A DNA stretch of 64,000 bases from the NCBI RefSeq assembly GCF_001421765.1, contig NZ_LMLA01000001.1, positions 1-64,000 on the forward strand. Reading direction: 5' to 3'. Of the stretch, positions 6,877 to 15,451 are shown one piece after another. The notes under the pieces were generated by a model, which searched no databases, was not told where the DNA came from, and saw nothing but the letters and a program-made list of their open reading frames with translations. Source of the stretch: Sphingomonas sp. Leaf32 (GTDB lineage Bacteria; Pseudomonadota; Alphaproteobacteria; Sphingomonadales; Sphingomonadaceae). The translations under genes and the position numbers were made by a program. Each line of letters starts with the position of its first letter. The first letter of the stretch is position 1.

Positions 6877-7769
6877 AACAAGATGCGGTTATGGTCGCGG
6901 ACGTGCTCGACTTTTATGGCGAGGAACACGCACCTCACGTCGCTGACCCGGCCCGCATTGGCTATGCGATCAGCGCGCTCTTAACCTTCTGGGGCGATAA
7001 GAAGGTCAGCGAAGTCACGAAGAAGGCGTGTCGAGAATATGCCAAAGCGCGCGGCAAGGCACCAGCTACGATCCGGCGCGAGCTGACCACGCTGCGGGCG
7101 GCTCTCAATTTCATGGTCGGTGAGAAGCGGCTTGAGAGCGCCCCGTATGTCGAACTGCCCGATCGGCCAGAAGGCAAGGACCGGTGGCTGACCCGGCAGG
7201 AGGCGGCGGCGCTTTTAGAGGCGGCACGTACTGCCCGCGGCGACGTGCGCCTGTACCTGCCGATCTTCCTCGTCATCGCGCTCTATACAGGTGGCCGGAA
7301 GGATGCAGTGCTGTCGCTGAAATGGGATCAGGTCGACCTTGACCGCGGTCGCATCAACTTCCGCCCGAGCGACAAGACCCAGACGAACAAGCTGCGCGCG
7401 CATATCCCGATCCCGCGCCGGCTGCGGACGTTCCTGCTAATGGCTAAGCGCCGAGAGTGTAAGGACGGGTGGGTGATCCACGACAAGGGCCAACGCATCA
7501 AGGACATTGGCGACGCGACCAATGGTAGCTTCGGGTCTGCGTGCAAGCGTGCGGGGCTGTCGGACGTGACGCCGCACACGCTGCGCCATACCTGCGGGAC
7601 GTGGCTGGCACAGGCGGGGGTCGACCTGCACAAGATCGGCGGTTGGCTCGGCCATAGCGATTCGCGCACGACAGCCCTCTATGCGCACCACCATCCGGAC
7701 TATCAGGAAGACGCTCGGGATGCGCTGGATCGGAACAGGAACGCAAACCGAACGAAACGAGCCGTTTGA
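6687..7769 (+). CDS. int: Tyrosine-type phage integrase
   Basis: 360 residues from a GTG at 6687 with AAAGG 7 bases upstream. A SAM-like core-binding region (about 75-150) precedes the catalytic domain. Visible catalytic residues are Arg in YTGGRKDAVLSL, the H-x-L-R-H-T box (PHTLRHT), His in GWLGHSDS and the nucleophile Tyr in TTALYAHH. It catalyses site-specific integration and excision. The gene ends 71 bases from the tRNA-Arg 3' end, the expected layout when the tRNA is the target. All key residues are present, so it is probably active. Confidence 0.95.
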   Translation: MPRRNTGPRIKWLDKRKAFYIVWYEGGREYSKSTGTTDGRQAQSALEDFLRERRRAERPNRPLEQDAVMVADVLDFYGEEHAPHVADPARIGYAISALLTFWGDKKVSEVTKKACREYAKARGKAPATIRRELTTLRAALNFMVGEKRLESAPYVELPDRPEGKDRWLTRQEAAALLEAARTARGDVRLYLPIFLVIALYTGGRKDAVLSLKWDQVDLDRGRINFRPSDKTQTNKLRAHIPIPRRLRTFLLMAKRRECKDGWVIHDKGQRIKDIGDATNGSFGSACKRAGLSDVTPHTLRHTCGTWLAQAGVDLHKIGGWLGHSDSRTTALYAHHHPDYQEDARDALDRNRNANRTKRAV

Positions 7770-7840
7770 TGCGTTGCTCGGACATAACCCGGACAGTCAA
7801 TGATTTTGGAGGCTCACATGCCCGCTAAGTCATTGAAAAG

Positions 7841-7917
<77 letters not shown>

Positions 7918-7969
7918 TTGGCCGTGGAGGCACGCGCCTAGCAAAGGTCGTGCGGCATTGCCAGCCGTT

Positions 7970-8632
7970 TCAGTCGGTCGCGACCGCCTTTTGCTTGGGC
8001 ACTGGTGTTTTGGGGCGAAAGGCGCAGAGGTCGGTGACCGGACAGCGCCAGCATTCGGGGCGGCGCGCCTTGCAGATGTAGCGGCCGTGGAGGATCAGCC
8101 AGTGGTGCGCGTGCAGGCGGAACGGCTGAGGCACGACGCGTTCCAGCACCGATTCGACCGCGTTCGGCGTCTTGCCGCGCGCCAGGCCGGTGCGGTTGCC
8201 GACGCGAAAGATATGGGTGTCGACCGCGAAGGTTTCCGCGCCGAACGCGACGTTCATCACCACGTTCGCGGTCTTGCGCCCGACGCCCGGCAGTTTTTCC
8301 AGCGCGGCGCGGTCGTTCGGCACCTGCCCGCCATGGTCGGCGATCAGTGCTTCGGACAGGGCGATGACGTTCTTCGCCTTGGTATTGAACAGGCCGATGG
8401 TGCGGATATGCTGCTTCAGACCGTCGAGGCCGAGCGCCACCATCTTTTCGGGCGTATCGACGGTGGCGAACAGCGCGCGGGTCGCCTTGTTCACGCCGAC
8501 ATCGGTCGCCTGTGCCGACAGCACGACCGCAACGAGCAACGTATAGTCGTTGACCGATTCGAGTTCGGTTTCCGGGTGCGGATTATCCTCCGCCAGCCGC
8601 CGGAAAAATTCGAAGACGTCCGCCTTCTTCAA
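7970..8632 (-). CDS. nth: Endonuclease III (DNA glycosylase/AP lyase)
   Basis: Base-excision repair enzyme removing oxidised pyrimidines. It has the HhH motif LPGVGRKTANVV carrying the catalytic Lys, the Asp in VDTHIFRVGNR, and the 4Fe-4S loop C-x6-C-x2-C-x5-C (CKARRPECWRCPVTDLC). Start choice: a TTG at 8632 overlaps the dapB stop as TTGA, giving 220 residues, close to the usual 210-220. Longer starts run into dapB. The dapB-nth pair is therefore coupled. Confidence 0.93.
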   Translation of the reverse strand: MKKADVFEFFRRLAEDNPHPETELESVNDYTLLVAVVLSAQATDVGVNKATRALFATVDTPEKMVALGLDGLKQHIRTIGLFNTKAKNVIALSEALIADHGGQVPNDRAALEKLPGVGRKTANVVMNVAFGAETFAVDTHIFRVGNRTGLARGKTPNAVESVLERVVPQPFRLHAHHWLILHGRYICKARRPECWRCPVTDLCAFRPKTPVPKQKAVATD

Positions 8633-9357
8633 ACGCCGAGCACCGCATCCATCGTGTAGCGCCCGGCCGGTGCGCTTGCCAGCCACAGCGCGGCCCGCAC
8701 CGCACCGCGCGCGAACAGCGCGCGGTCGTCGGCGCGGTGGCCCAGTTCGATCCGCTCGCCCTCGCCCGCGAACACGACCTGGTGATCGCCGACGATGGTG
8801 CCGCCGCGCAGCGAGGCGAAGCCTATGGTGCCGCCGGCGCGTGCGCCGACCAGCCCGGCGCGACCGATCACGCCGCTGTCGGCAAGCGTCGTGCCCATCC
8901 CCTCCGCCGCCGCATCGCCCAGCATGAGGGCGGTGCCCGACGGCGCGTCGACCTTCAGCCGGTGATGGCTCTCGACGATTTCGATGTCCCAGTCGGGACC
9001 CAGCCGCCGCGCCGCGTCGCGCACCAGCCGCGACAGGAGCGCGATGCCGAGCGAGGTGTTGCCGGTCTGGAGCACGGCGACCTCGGCGGCGGCTTCGTCG
9101 ATCATCGCGTGATGGCGATCGTTCAGGCCGGTGGTGCCGATGACGATCGGCGTGCCCGCCCCGCGTGCGGCGGCAAGGTTGGCGGCAAGCGCGTTGGGCG
9201 ACGAGAAATCGACCAGGACATCGGCACGCGCCGCGAGATCGACCGGATCACCGCCCTGATCGACACCCCCGGCCAGCGTTTCGCCGACGCGTTCGATCTC
9301 CTGCCCGATCGCGCGTCCCATCCGGCCCTGCCATCCGAAGATACCGATGCTGGTCAC
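8629..9357 (-). CDS. dapB: 4-hydroxy-tetrahydrodipicolinate reductase
   Basis: NAD(P)H-dependent step of lysine and diaminopimelate synthesis. The N-terminal Rossmann loop is GIFGWQGRMGRAIG. The substrate and catalytic block is VESHHRLKVDAPSGTAL, with the general-acid His pair and the Lys. The GTG at 9357 gives 242 residues, the normal length; the frame stays open upstream but without family sequence. It is followed by nth with a 4-base overlap. Confidence 0.93.
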   Translation of the reverse strand: MTSIGIFGWQGRMGRAIGQEIERVGETLAGGVDQGGDPVDLAARADVLVDFSSPNALAANLAAARGAGTPIVIGTTGLNDRHHAMIDEAAAEVAVLQTGNTSLGIALLSRLVRDAARRLGPDWDIEIVESHHRLKVDAPSGTALMLGDAAAEGMGTTLADSGVIGRAGLVGARAGGTIGFASLRGGTIVGDHQVVFAGEGERIELGHRADDRALFARGAVRAALWLASAPAGRYTMDAVLGV

Positions 9358-9506
9358 TGGTTTTACGTCCGCCTGCTGCGCACGGCCGCCCGACGCGACC
9401 CCGGCTCGCGCGGTCCATGGCCCCGGCGGCGGGGATGTGCAAGCGATTGTGGAGCGGTCGGGTCGTCTGCCGAAACTCGCAGAAGCGCGAGTTTCAGGGC
9501 GAAGCG

Positions 9507-9866
9507 TCAGCGCTGGACCGACGCGACCGGTGCCTCGGCATATTTGGGATCGTTCGGATCGAACTCCGGCTGCGGATCGAAGGTACGCGAGGTCAGCGCG
9601 ACATTGCCGAGGCCGAGCAGCTTGAAGGTGCCGACCTTGAAGATCTTCGGCGGGCTGCCCGCGCGTTCGACGGTCACCGCATCGACATGCAGATCGCCAT
9701 GCTTCGTCCACAGCATATGCGGCGCAAGGATCATGTCCATGTTGTTGTAGCGCACCGACAGGCAGATCCGCTGCATCAGTGCGAAACGGATGATGTCGCT
9801 GAGCGAGGCGCGCAGCTCTTCCGTTGCGGTATCGGTCGCGGACTCGGGTACGGCGTCGTTGTGCAT
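9507..9866 (-). CDS. Conserved hypothetical protein, 119 aa
   Basis: It starts MHNDAVPESATDTATEELRA. The body (RICLSVRYNNMDMILAPHML, then HVDAVTVER and FKLLGLGNVAL) has a small beta-barrel look with an L-A-P-H-x-L motif. That is reminiscent of WYL-type ligand-sensing domains without an attached HTH, which is a weak resemblance. Proteins of this kind occur in sphingomonads. It is transcribed towards dapB, with a gap of 149 bases. Confidence 0.6.
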   Translation of the reverse strand: MHNDAVPESATDTATEELRASLSDIIRFALMQRICLSVRYNNMDMILAPHMLWTKHGDLHVDAVTVERAGSPPKIFKVGTFKLLGLGNVALTSRTFDPQPEFDPNDPKYAEAPVASVQR

Positions 9867-9914
9867 CGCAGCATTAAGTAACGATTGCGACCGCCGTCAG
9901 CAAGGGGGACGGAA

Positions 9915-10436
9915 TCATCCAAAAGCCCAAATCGCCATGACCCGCCCCGGTGCGAAGGCGAACAGGCCGGGGATCACCATCGCGCCGAGGAACATGGCGA
10001 CCAGCCGGCGGCGATGGCGGGGAATGTCGCCGGAGCGAGCGGCGGCGATGGCGGCCCATGCGGACAGCAGCGTCACCGGCACGAAGATGTGAATCCATGA
10101 GAAGCCGCCGTGATTGAGCTGGCGGATGAACAAAGCACTGATCGCGGTCGACGCCATCAGCGCCATCCAGATTCGTCCGAGCAATCGATGCCGCGCCCCG
10201 CCCTTGCGGGTCAGGAGGATGTAGAGGCCGAGCGGGACGGCGGGTAGGACGCTCATCAGATGGACGGCGACCGCCACCTCATGCGCCGCCGGCGCGACCG
10301 GCGCCATGCCGGTCGCCGCACGAACCAGCGCGAATACGCTCAGCAGGCCGAGCAGGCCGCCGCTCATCACCATCGCGCCGCGCAGCAGGGGCGAGACGTC
10401 GGTCGGGCGGGTGGCGGTCGAGGCGGTAGCGGACAT
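9915..10436 (-). CDS. DUF2306-type membrane protein, 173 aa
   Basis: The ATG at 10436 follows AGGA. About four hydrophobic segments are visible (MVMSGGLLGLLSVFALVRAA, VAVHLMSVLPAVPLGLYILL, WMALMASTAISALFI and a C-terminal pair). Histidines occur in motifs typical of the DUF2306 family (HRLLGRIWMALM, SWIHIFVP, RHRRRL), compatible with a haem or metal membrane protein. Its role is not known. It is transcribed divergently from the LytTR regulator at 10644. Confidence 0.7.
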   Translation of the reverse strand: MSATASTATRPTDVSPLLRGAMVMSGGLLGLLSVFALVRAATGMAPVAPAAHEVAVAVHLMSVLPAVPLGLYILLTRKGGARHRLLGRIWMALMASTAISALFIRQLNHGGFSWIHIFVPVTLLSAWAAIAAARSGDIPRHRRRLVAMFLGAMVIPGLFAFAPGRVMAIWAFG

Positions 10437-10581
10437 GATGACGGTTCCTGTGATCGGTGTACGTCCGGCTGTGCCGCCGCGCCGTTGGCGGGCAAGGCGA
10501 TCTGCGTAAAACGACCGCCCCCGTCGCGGATCGTCCGCCCTGCCCGTTCGCGATGCGTGAAATGGCGGGGCTCGACAAACC

Positions 10582-10628
10582 AAGGGTGCCAATCGCGGAC
10601 GACCGCGCTATCGCGGTGCGACACCCTT
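10582..10628 (+). promoter_or_regulatory. Nested stem-loop just before the LytTR gene
   Basis: AAGGGTG at 10582-10588 can pair with CACCCTT at 10622-10628. Inside it ACCGCG at 10602-10607 pairs with CGCGGT at 10612-10617 around a CTAT loop. The 3' arm ends 15 bases before the ATG at 10644, where it could affect ribosome access or act as a regulator site. No run of T follows, so it is unlikely to be an intrinsic terminator. Confidence 0.4.
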
Positions 10629-10643
10629 CAGCCCGAGCCGACC

Positions 10644-11456
10644 ATGCCCGATGCCCGCCAATTGCTGATCGACCTCACGATCATGACGATCGTCGGCGTG
10701 CTGCTGGCGGTGCTGGGACCGTTCGGCAGCTTCGCCATGCCGTTCGCGCTGCGCCTCGGCTATTGGCTGGGCATCGCGCTGGCGGGCTATGCCTGCTACC
10801 TGCCCGCCGCCGTGGTCGCGACACGGCTGGCGGGGCGGCTGGCCTTGCCGAAGGCGGGGATGTGGGTCGCGGCGTGCATCGTCGCCACGGTCCCGATGAC
10901 GGTCCTTGTATGGGCGGTCGACGGATTGTGGCATCCGCTGCGCCTGCCCTCCGCGCAAGGATGGCTGAGCCGCTATGCCCATGTCCTTGTCCTGGGGTCG
11001 GCGATCACGTCGCTCTTCTGGTTCGGGTGCGCGCGCCGACAGCGGGCGGCCGTGCCGGAGGTACCGGCCGATCCGGTCGCCCCGGCGCCGGTCGTTTCCA
11101 CGCCCCCCGCGCCGTTCCTCGACCGGCTGCCGCCGCATCTGGGCCGCGACCTGATCGCGCTGGAGATGGAGGATCATTATGTCCGGGCGCACACGCCCGC
11201 CGGATCGACGCTGATCCTGATGCGGATGCGCGACGCGGTCGCCGAACTCACCGGGATCGAAGGCGTGCAGGTCCATCGCAGCTGGTGGGTCGCGCGCGAC
11301 CATGTCGCGGGCACGGCGCGCGACGGGCGCAACGTCCGCCTACGGCTGACGGGCGGGATCGAGGCGCCGGTCGCGCGGGGACAGACGGAGGCGTTGCAGG
11401 CGGCCGGCTGGCTGGGACGCAGCACGACGGTTTCATCGCGCGTCGCAATCGGCTAG
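10644..11456 (+). CDS. Membrane-anchored LytTR-type transcription regulator
   Basis: 270 residues. Residues 1-145 contain four hydrophobic helices (LLIDLTIMTIVGVLLAVLGP, LGYWLGIALAGYACYLPAAV, a third at about 75-95, and HVLVLGSAITSLFWFGCA). Residues 165-255 form a LytTR DNA-binding domain (LIALEMEDHYVRAHT, HRSWWVARDHV, and a strand region ending in GRNVRLRLT). Such proteins often regulate neighbouring membrane genes. It heads a + strand operon that runs through 15451. Target unknown. Confidence 0.85.
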   Translation: MPDARQLLIDLTIMTIVGVLLAVLGPFGSFAMPFALRLGYWLGIALAGYACYLPAAVVATRLAGRLALPKAGMWVAACIVATVPMTVLVWAVDGLWHPLRLPSAQGWLSRYAHVLVLGSAITSLFWFGCARRQRAAVPEVPADPVAPAPVVSTPPAPFLDRLPPHLGRDLIALEMEDHYVRAHTPAGSTLILMRMRDAVAELTGIEGVQVHRSWWVARDHVAGTARDGRNVRLRLTGGIEAPVARGQTEALQAAGWLGRSTTVSSRVAIG

Positions 11457-11469
11457 GCGACAGCCGATC

Positions 11470-11847
11470 ATGGGAAATCTCTTTATCGTCATGGCCGGCG
11501 GCGCGATCGGCGCCGGCTTGCGACATCTCTTCGGGCGCTGGACGCTCACGACCTTCGGCCCGGGCTATCCGTGGGGGACGCTGGGCGTCAACCTGATCGG
11601 CGGGCTGGCGATGGGGCTGCTGGTCGGGCTGCTCGCGCGCAGCGGCGGCAACGAACAAGTGCGGCTGGCGCTGGGCGTCGGCGTACTGGGCGGGTTCACG
11701 ACCTTTTCGGCCTTTTCGCTCGACATGATGACCATGATCGAACGGGGTGAAGCGGCCGGGGCGATCGGCTATGCGCTGATCTCGGTCATCGGCGCAGGCG
11801 TGGCGCTGTTCGCCGGGCTGCAACTGACGCGGGGGGCAGCGGCATGA
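11470..11847 (+). CDS. crcB: Fluoride channel CrcB/Fluc
   Basis: A 125-residue dual-topology inner-membrane protein that exports fluoride. It has four hydrophobic helices, GAGLRHLFGRW near the N-terminus, the Asn in GVNLIGGLAMG and the conserved GGFTTFSAFS. Only 13 bases separate it from the LytTR gene, so there is no room for the fluoride riboswitch often found before crcB. It overlaps the next gene by ATGA. Confidence 0.95.
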   Translation: MGNLFIVMAGGAIGAGLRHLFGRWTLTTFGPGYPWGTLGVNLIGGLAMGLLVGLLARSGGNEQVRLALGVGVLGGFTTFSAFSLDMMTMIERGEAAGAIGYALISVIGAGVALFAGLQLTRGAAA

Positions 11848-12938
11848 GCGACAACGACGTCCAGCAGTTCACGGTCGGGGCCGACGATGACGGCATCCGG
11901 CTCGACCGCTGGTTCAAGCGGCATTTGCCCGACACCAGCTTCAACATCGTCTCGCGCTGGGCGCGGACCGGACAGTTGCGGATCGATGGCGGGCGTGCCC
12001 AGCCCGGCGCGCGCCTGTCGGCGGGCCAGGTGCTGCGCGTACCGCCGCCCGAATCGGCGATCGTGGCGCAACCCAAGCCCAAGGCCGAGCGGCCGCCGCT
12101 GTCGGCCGAGCAGACCGAGTTCGCGCAGAGCCTGGTCATCCACCGTGACAGGCAGGCGATCGTCCTGAACAAGCCGCCGGGCCTGGCGACGCAGGGTGGG
12201 ACCAAGACTCACGACCATGTCGACGGGCTGCTCGACGCGTTGCAGTTCGATGGCGAGAGCCGACCGAAGCTGGTCCACCGGCTGGACAAGGACACGTCGG
12301 GCGCGCTGCTGATCGCGCGCACCGCGCGGGCGGCGGCGTTCTTCGCCAAGTCGTTTTCGGGACGGACCGCGAAGAAGGTCTATTGGGCACTGGTCGTCGG
12401 CATTCCCGACATTTCCGACGGCATCGTCGACCTGCCCATCGCCAAGCAGCCGGGCACCGGTGGCGAGAAGATGCATGTCGACGAAGCGGAGGGACAGCCC
12501 GCCCGCTCGCGCTACCGCGTGATCGAACGCGTCGGCAACCGCGCGGCGTGGGTCGAATTGCAGCCCTTTACGGGGCGCACCCACCAGCTGCGCGTGCACA
12601 TGTCGGCGATCGGCCACCCGATCGTCGGCGACGGCAAATATGGCGGGCAGGCGGCGTTCCTGACCGGCGGGGTCAGTCGCAAGATGCACCTGCACGCCCG
12701 CCGCATCCGCATCGACCACCCCGATGGCGGGCAGGTCGACGTGACCGCCGAGCTGCCGCCGCATTTCGCCGAGAGCATCGACCTACTGGGATTCGACCTG
12801 ACGCTGGGCAATGCGATGATCGACGATGCTCCGCCGCCGGTGACCAGGGCGGACCTGAAGGCCAAGGCCAAGGCCCATGCCAAGAATTACCGCAAGGAGC
12901 GCCGCGGCGAACGGCGCTCGCGGGGCAGCCGCGACTGA
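11844..12938 (+). CDS. rluC: RluA/RluC-family pseudouridine synthase
   Basis: 364 residues. An N-terminal S4 RNA-binding region (about 10-75, DDGIRLDRWFKRHLPDTSFN) is followed by the catalytic domain with the signature HRLDKDTSGALLIA containing the nucleophilic Asp. Two further conserved blocks are GRTHQLRVHMSAIGHPIVGD and KMHLHARRI. The basic C-terminal tail (KNYRKERRGERRSRGSR) probably binds rRNA. It modifies 23S rRNA uridines; RluC is the likeliest class, but the exact sites cannot be told from sequence. Confidence 0.9.
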   Translation: MSDNDVQQFTVGADDDGIRLDRWFKRHLPDTSFNIVSRWARTGQLRIDGGRAQPGARLSAGQVLRVPPPESAIVAQPKPKAERPPLSAEQTEFAQSLVIHRDRQAIVLNKPPGLATQGGTKTHDHVDGLLDALQFDGESRPKLVHRLDKDTSGALLIARTARAAAFFAKSFSGRTAKKVYWALVVGIPDISDGIVDLPIAKQPGTGGEKMHVDEAEGQPARSRYRVIERVGNRAAWVELQPFTGRTHQLRVHMSAIGHPIVGDGKYGGQAAFLTGGVSRKMHLHARRIRIDHPDGGQVDVTAELPPHFAESIDLLGFDLTLGNAMIDDAPPPVTRADLKAKAKAHAKNYRKERRGERRSRGSRD

Positions 12939-13909
12939 TGCATCCCAATGCCGCCTTTCGCATGGACGAGGATGCCGCGCGGGCGTTCGTCGCCGACGAA
13001 GGGTTCGGCATGGTGTTCGTGTCTACGCCGACCGGCCCGGCCGTGGCGCAGGTGCCGGTGGTGCTGACCGCCGGGGGCACGCTGCGCTTCCATGTCGCGC
13101 GCGGCAACCGGGTCACGCCGCATCTGGACGGGGCGACCGCGCTGTTCGTGGTGCAGGGGCCGCACGCCTATATCGCGCCCGGCTGGTATGTGGCGGGACC
13201 GGACGAGGTGCCGACCTGGAACTATGTCGCGGTCGAGGTCGAGGGGACGGTCCGCGCGCTGGACCGCGCGGGGCTTCGCGACCAGATCGATACGCTGACC
13301 GCGACGTTCGAGCCGGAGCCGCGATGGTCGGTGGAGCGGATGGCCCCCCGCAAGGCGGAAGCGATGATGCACGCCATCGTCGCATTCGAACTGGTCCCGA
13401 CCGCGTGGCGCGGCACCGCCAAGCTCAGCCAGAACAAGCCCGCCGAGGTGCGCGCGCGCGTGGCGGAACGGCTCCGCGATCATCCGCTCGGGGCGTGGAT
13501 GCGGGCGGCTGCACTTGGCGGGGCGCTGTTCCTGCGGGCGTGCGGGTCGCCGGACGATACAGACTGGCTGCTGGGGGCAGCGCGCTCGCCCGACGGGACG
13601 CGGATCGCGCGGCTATGGTGCCCCGATCTGTGTGACGTGCCGGGCAGCATCGCGATCACGCTGTCGCCCGTCACCCGCGCCATCGCGCTTGAGCGCGGCA
13701 CCAACGGATTTCCGCCGCAGGGCGACCTGCCCGAAGAAGATGTCGCCCTGCGGTTCGATGCCGGCGGTAGCGAAGGCGCACCGGTAGCGGCGCGATGGAC
13801 CGGCCCCGACGAACTCACCGTCACCGCCGCCTGCCCCGCCGCGCGGACCGCGGTGACGGGCGGAATCGCGATCCGGCTGCGCGTGACCGATTGCAAGGCG
13901 CCGGCATGA
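12938..13909 (+). CDS. PaiB-like FMN-binding protein fused to a lipoprotein-like tail
   Basis: 323 residues from an ATG overlapping the rluC stop (TGATG). Residues 1-187 match PaiB-type FMN-binding split-barrel proteins (FRMDEDAARAFVADEGFGMV, PTWNYVAVEVEGTVRAL, KLSQNKPAEVRA), a family about 200 long. From Met188 (13499) the sequence reads MRAAALGGALFLRACGSPDD, a typical lipoprotein signal peptide with an L-R-A-C lipobox, then about 120 residues of beta-rich secreted-type sequence. This looks like two genes merged by loss of the first stop, or two overlapping products. A signal peptide cannot work in the middle of a cytoplasmic protein. Confidence 0.75.
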   Translation: MHPNAAFRMDEDAARAFVADEGFGMVFVSTPTGPAVAQVPVVLTAGGTLRFHVARGNRVTPHLDGATALFVVQGPHAYIAPGWYVAGPDEVPTWNYVAVEVEGTVRALDRAGLRDQIDTLTATFEPEPRWSVERMAPRKAEAMMHAIVAFELVPTAWRGTAKLSQNKPAEVRARVAERLRDHPLGAWMRAAALGGALFLRACGSPDDTDWLLGAARSPDGTRIARLWCPDLCDVPGSIAITLSPVTRAIALERGTNGFPPQGDLPEEDVALRFDAGGSEGAPVAARWTGPDELTVTAACPAARTAVTGGIAIRLRVTDCKAPA

Positions 13910-14565
13910 CCCGGCTCGCCGTTTTCGATTGCGACGGGACGCTGGCCGATGGGCAGGCGAATATCTGTCTCGCCATGGCGCTGGCCTTTGGCGATGCCGG
14001 CCTCGCCGAACCCGATCCGCGCGATGTGCGGCGGATCGTCGGGTTGAGCCTGCCGCAGGCGGTCGCGATGCTGGTACCGGACAGCGACGCCGCGCTGCAC
14101 GACGCGGTGGCAGAGGGGTATAAGCGCCATTTCCGCGCGATGCGGACCGATGGGCGACTGGCCGAAGAACCGTTGTTCCCCGGCATTGCCGACGCGCTGG
14201 CCGCGCTGCTCGACGATGGGTGGACGCTGGGCGTGGCGACCGGCAAATCGGACCGGGGGCTGGCGCTGCTGCTCGACCATCATGGCCTGACGCGACATTT
14301 TACGACGCTACAGACCGCCGACCGCCACCCGTCCAAGCCGCATCCGGCCATGCTTTATGCCGCGATGGCGCAGGCCGGCGCGCTGCCCGACCGGACGGTG
14401 ATGATCGGCGATACCGGGTTCGACATGGCGATGGCGGTGGCGGCGGGCACGCAGGCGGTCGGCGTCAGCTGGGGCTATCACGACCGCGACACACTGATCG
14501 TCGCCGGTGCGCATCGGATGTGCGACGATGCCGCCACGCTTCCCGCCTTGCTGGACATGCCATGA
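13906..14565 (+). CDS. HAD-superfamily phosphatase (phosphoglycolate phosphatase-like)
   Basis: 219 residues starting MTRLAVFDCDGTLADGQANI, with the DxD motif I nucleophile. Motif II is GVATGKSDRG, motif III Lys is in RHPSKPHPAML, and the acidic motif IV is MIGDTGFDMAMAVAAG. A helical cap lies between motif I and II. This is the Gph/beta-phosphoglucomutase-like class; the substrate cannot be read from sequence. ATGA overlaps at both ends place it in the operon. Confidence 0.85.
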   Translation: MTRLAVFDCDGTLADGQANICLAMALAFGDAGLAEPDPRDVRRIVGLSLPQAVAMLVPDSDAALHDAVAEGYKRHFRAMRTDGRLAEEPLFPGIADALAALLDDGWTLGVATGKSDRGLALLLDHHGLTRHFTTLQTADRHPSKPHPAMLYAAMAQAGALPDRTVMIGDTGFDMAMAVAAGTQAVGVSWGYHDRDTLIVAGAHRMCDDAATLPALLDMP

Positions 14566-14771
14566 CCCCTGACCCCATTGCCCGCAACCGCTGGCTCGCG
14601 CTGGTCGCGATCCGCATCGTAACCGCGATGGGCGCGGTGTTCGGCCTGATCGTGCTGGCCCGCGCGCCCGATACCGCGATGCGGGTGCTGGGCGCGGCGA
14701 TCGTGCTGTCGGCCCTCTATGCGATGGCCGTCGTGCCGCATGGGCTGACCGCGAAGTGGCGCAGCAAGTGA
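14562..14771 (+). CDS. Small two-helix membrane protein, 69 aa
   Basis: It starts MTPDPIARNRWLALVAIRIV and has two hydrophobic segments (about 12-32 and 41-60) and a basic end (TAKWRSK). It is locked between the HAD gene and the ATP12 gene by 4-base overlaps on each side. As I recall, small proteins of this type sit before ATP12 genes in sphingomonads. Function unknown. Confidence 0.7.
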   Translation: MTPDPIARNRWLALVAIRIVTAMGAVFGLIVLARAPDTAMRVLGAAIVLSALYAMAVVPHGLTAKWRSK

Positions 14772-15451
14772 AGCGTTTCTGGCAGGACGTCGCGGTCACG
14801 GCCGAAGGCGGCATCGCGCTGGACGGGCGACCGGTGCGCACGCCGGGGCGGCTGGCGCTGGTGGCGCCCTTCCCCGCGCTGGCCGAGGGGATCGCCGCCG
14901 AATGGCGCGCGGTCGGCGAGGATGTCGATCCGCGCGCGATGCCGCTGACCGGCCTCGCCAATGCCGCGATCGAACGGATCGCGCCCGACGCCCCCACCTT
15001 TGCCGGCGGCATCGCCGTCTATGGCGGCAGCGACCTGCTATGCTACCGCGCCGAACCGGGACCGCTGGCGGAGCGGCAGGCGGCGGCGTGGGACCCGGTG
15101 CTGGAATGGGCGCGCGATCGCCATGGCGTCGACTTCGTGGTCACCGGCGGGGTGATGCCGGTCGAACAGCCGCCGCGGACCTTGGCCCGGCTGCGCGAGG
15201 CGGTGGTCGCGCTGTCGCCATGGGAACTGGCACCACTGTCGCCGATCGTCTCGCTGACCGGATCGCTGCTGCTGGGGCTGGCGATCGTCGAGCGGGCGAT
15301 CGACGCGGACAGCGCATGGGCGGCGGCGCATGTCGACGAGGACTGGCAGGCCGAGCAATGGGGCGAAGATTCCCTGGCGGCCGAAACGCGCGCCGCCCAT
15401 GCAGCGGACTATCGCGCTGCCGTCCGCTTCCTCGACCTCATCCGCGCCTGA
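14768..15451 (+). CDS. ATP12-family F1-ATPase assembly chaperone
   Basis: 227 residues from a GTG at 14768 that overlaps the previous stop (GTGA); an in-frame GTG at 14756 is an alternative. It shows the family opening KRFWQDVAVTAEGG, the block GIALDGRPVRTPGRLALV, EWRAVGEDVDPRAMPLTGLAN and the later LLCYRAEPGPLAERQ. It is thought to help assemble the alpha subunit of F1-ATPase. The 3' end overlaps the convergent LacI gene by 14 bases. Confidence 0.9.
   Translation: MKRFWQDVAVTAEGGIALDGRPVRTPGRLALVAPFPALAEGIAAEWRAVGEDVDPRAMPLTGLANAAIERIAPDAPTFAGGIAVYGGSDLLCYRAEPGPLAERQAAAWDPVLEWARDRHGVDFVVTGGVMPVEQPPRTLARLREAVVALSPWELAPLSPIVSLTGSLLLGLAIVERAIDADSAWAAAHVDEDWQAEQWGEDSLAAETRAAHAADYRAAVRFLDLIRA

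Larger units (their letters stand above)
1..7840. mobile_element. Right part of a prophage / integrative element inserted at tRNA-Arg
   Basis: About twenty small + strand genes overlap by ATGA, GTGA or TGATG junctions. They include a lambda-type exonuclease, short conserved phage proteins, an excisionase-like HTH protein and a tyrosine integrase whose 3' end lies 71 bases from the 3' end of a tRNA-Arg gene. This is the usual order for the early module and integration end of alphaproteobacterial siphovirus-like prophages. Base composition looks less GC-rich than the chromosome to the right, judged by eye. No capsid, tail, lysis or repressor genes are in view; if present they lie to the left. 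It could also be an integrative element without a virion. Confidence 0.85.

Noticed and set aside
1..7840. A second copy of the tRNA-Arg end marking the left prophage border
   Set aside because: I saw no further copy of the tRNA 3' sequence to the left of 7841. The left border must be outside the window.
11457..11469. A fluoride riboswitch before crcB
   Set aside because: Only 13 bases separate crcB from the upstream gene and no riboswitch-like fold can be placed there.
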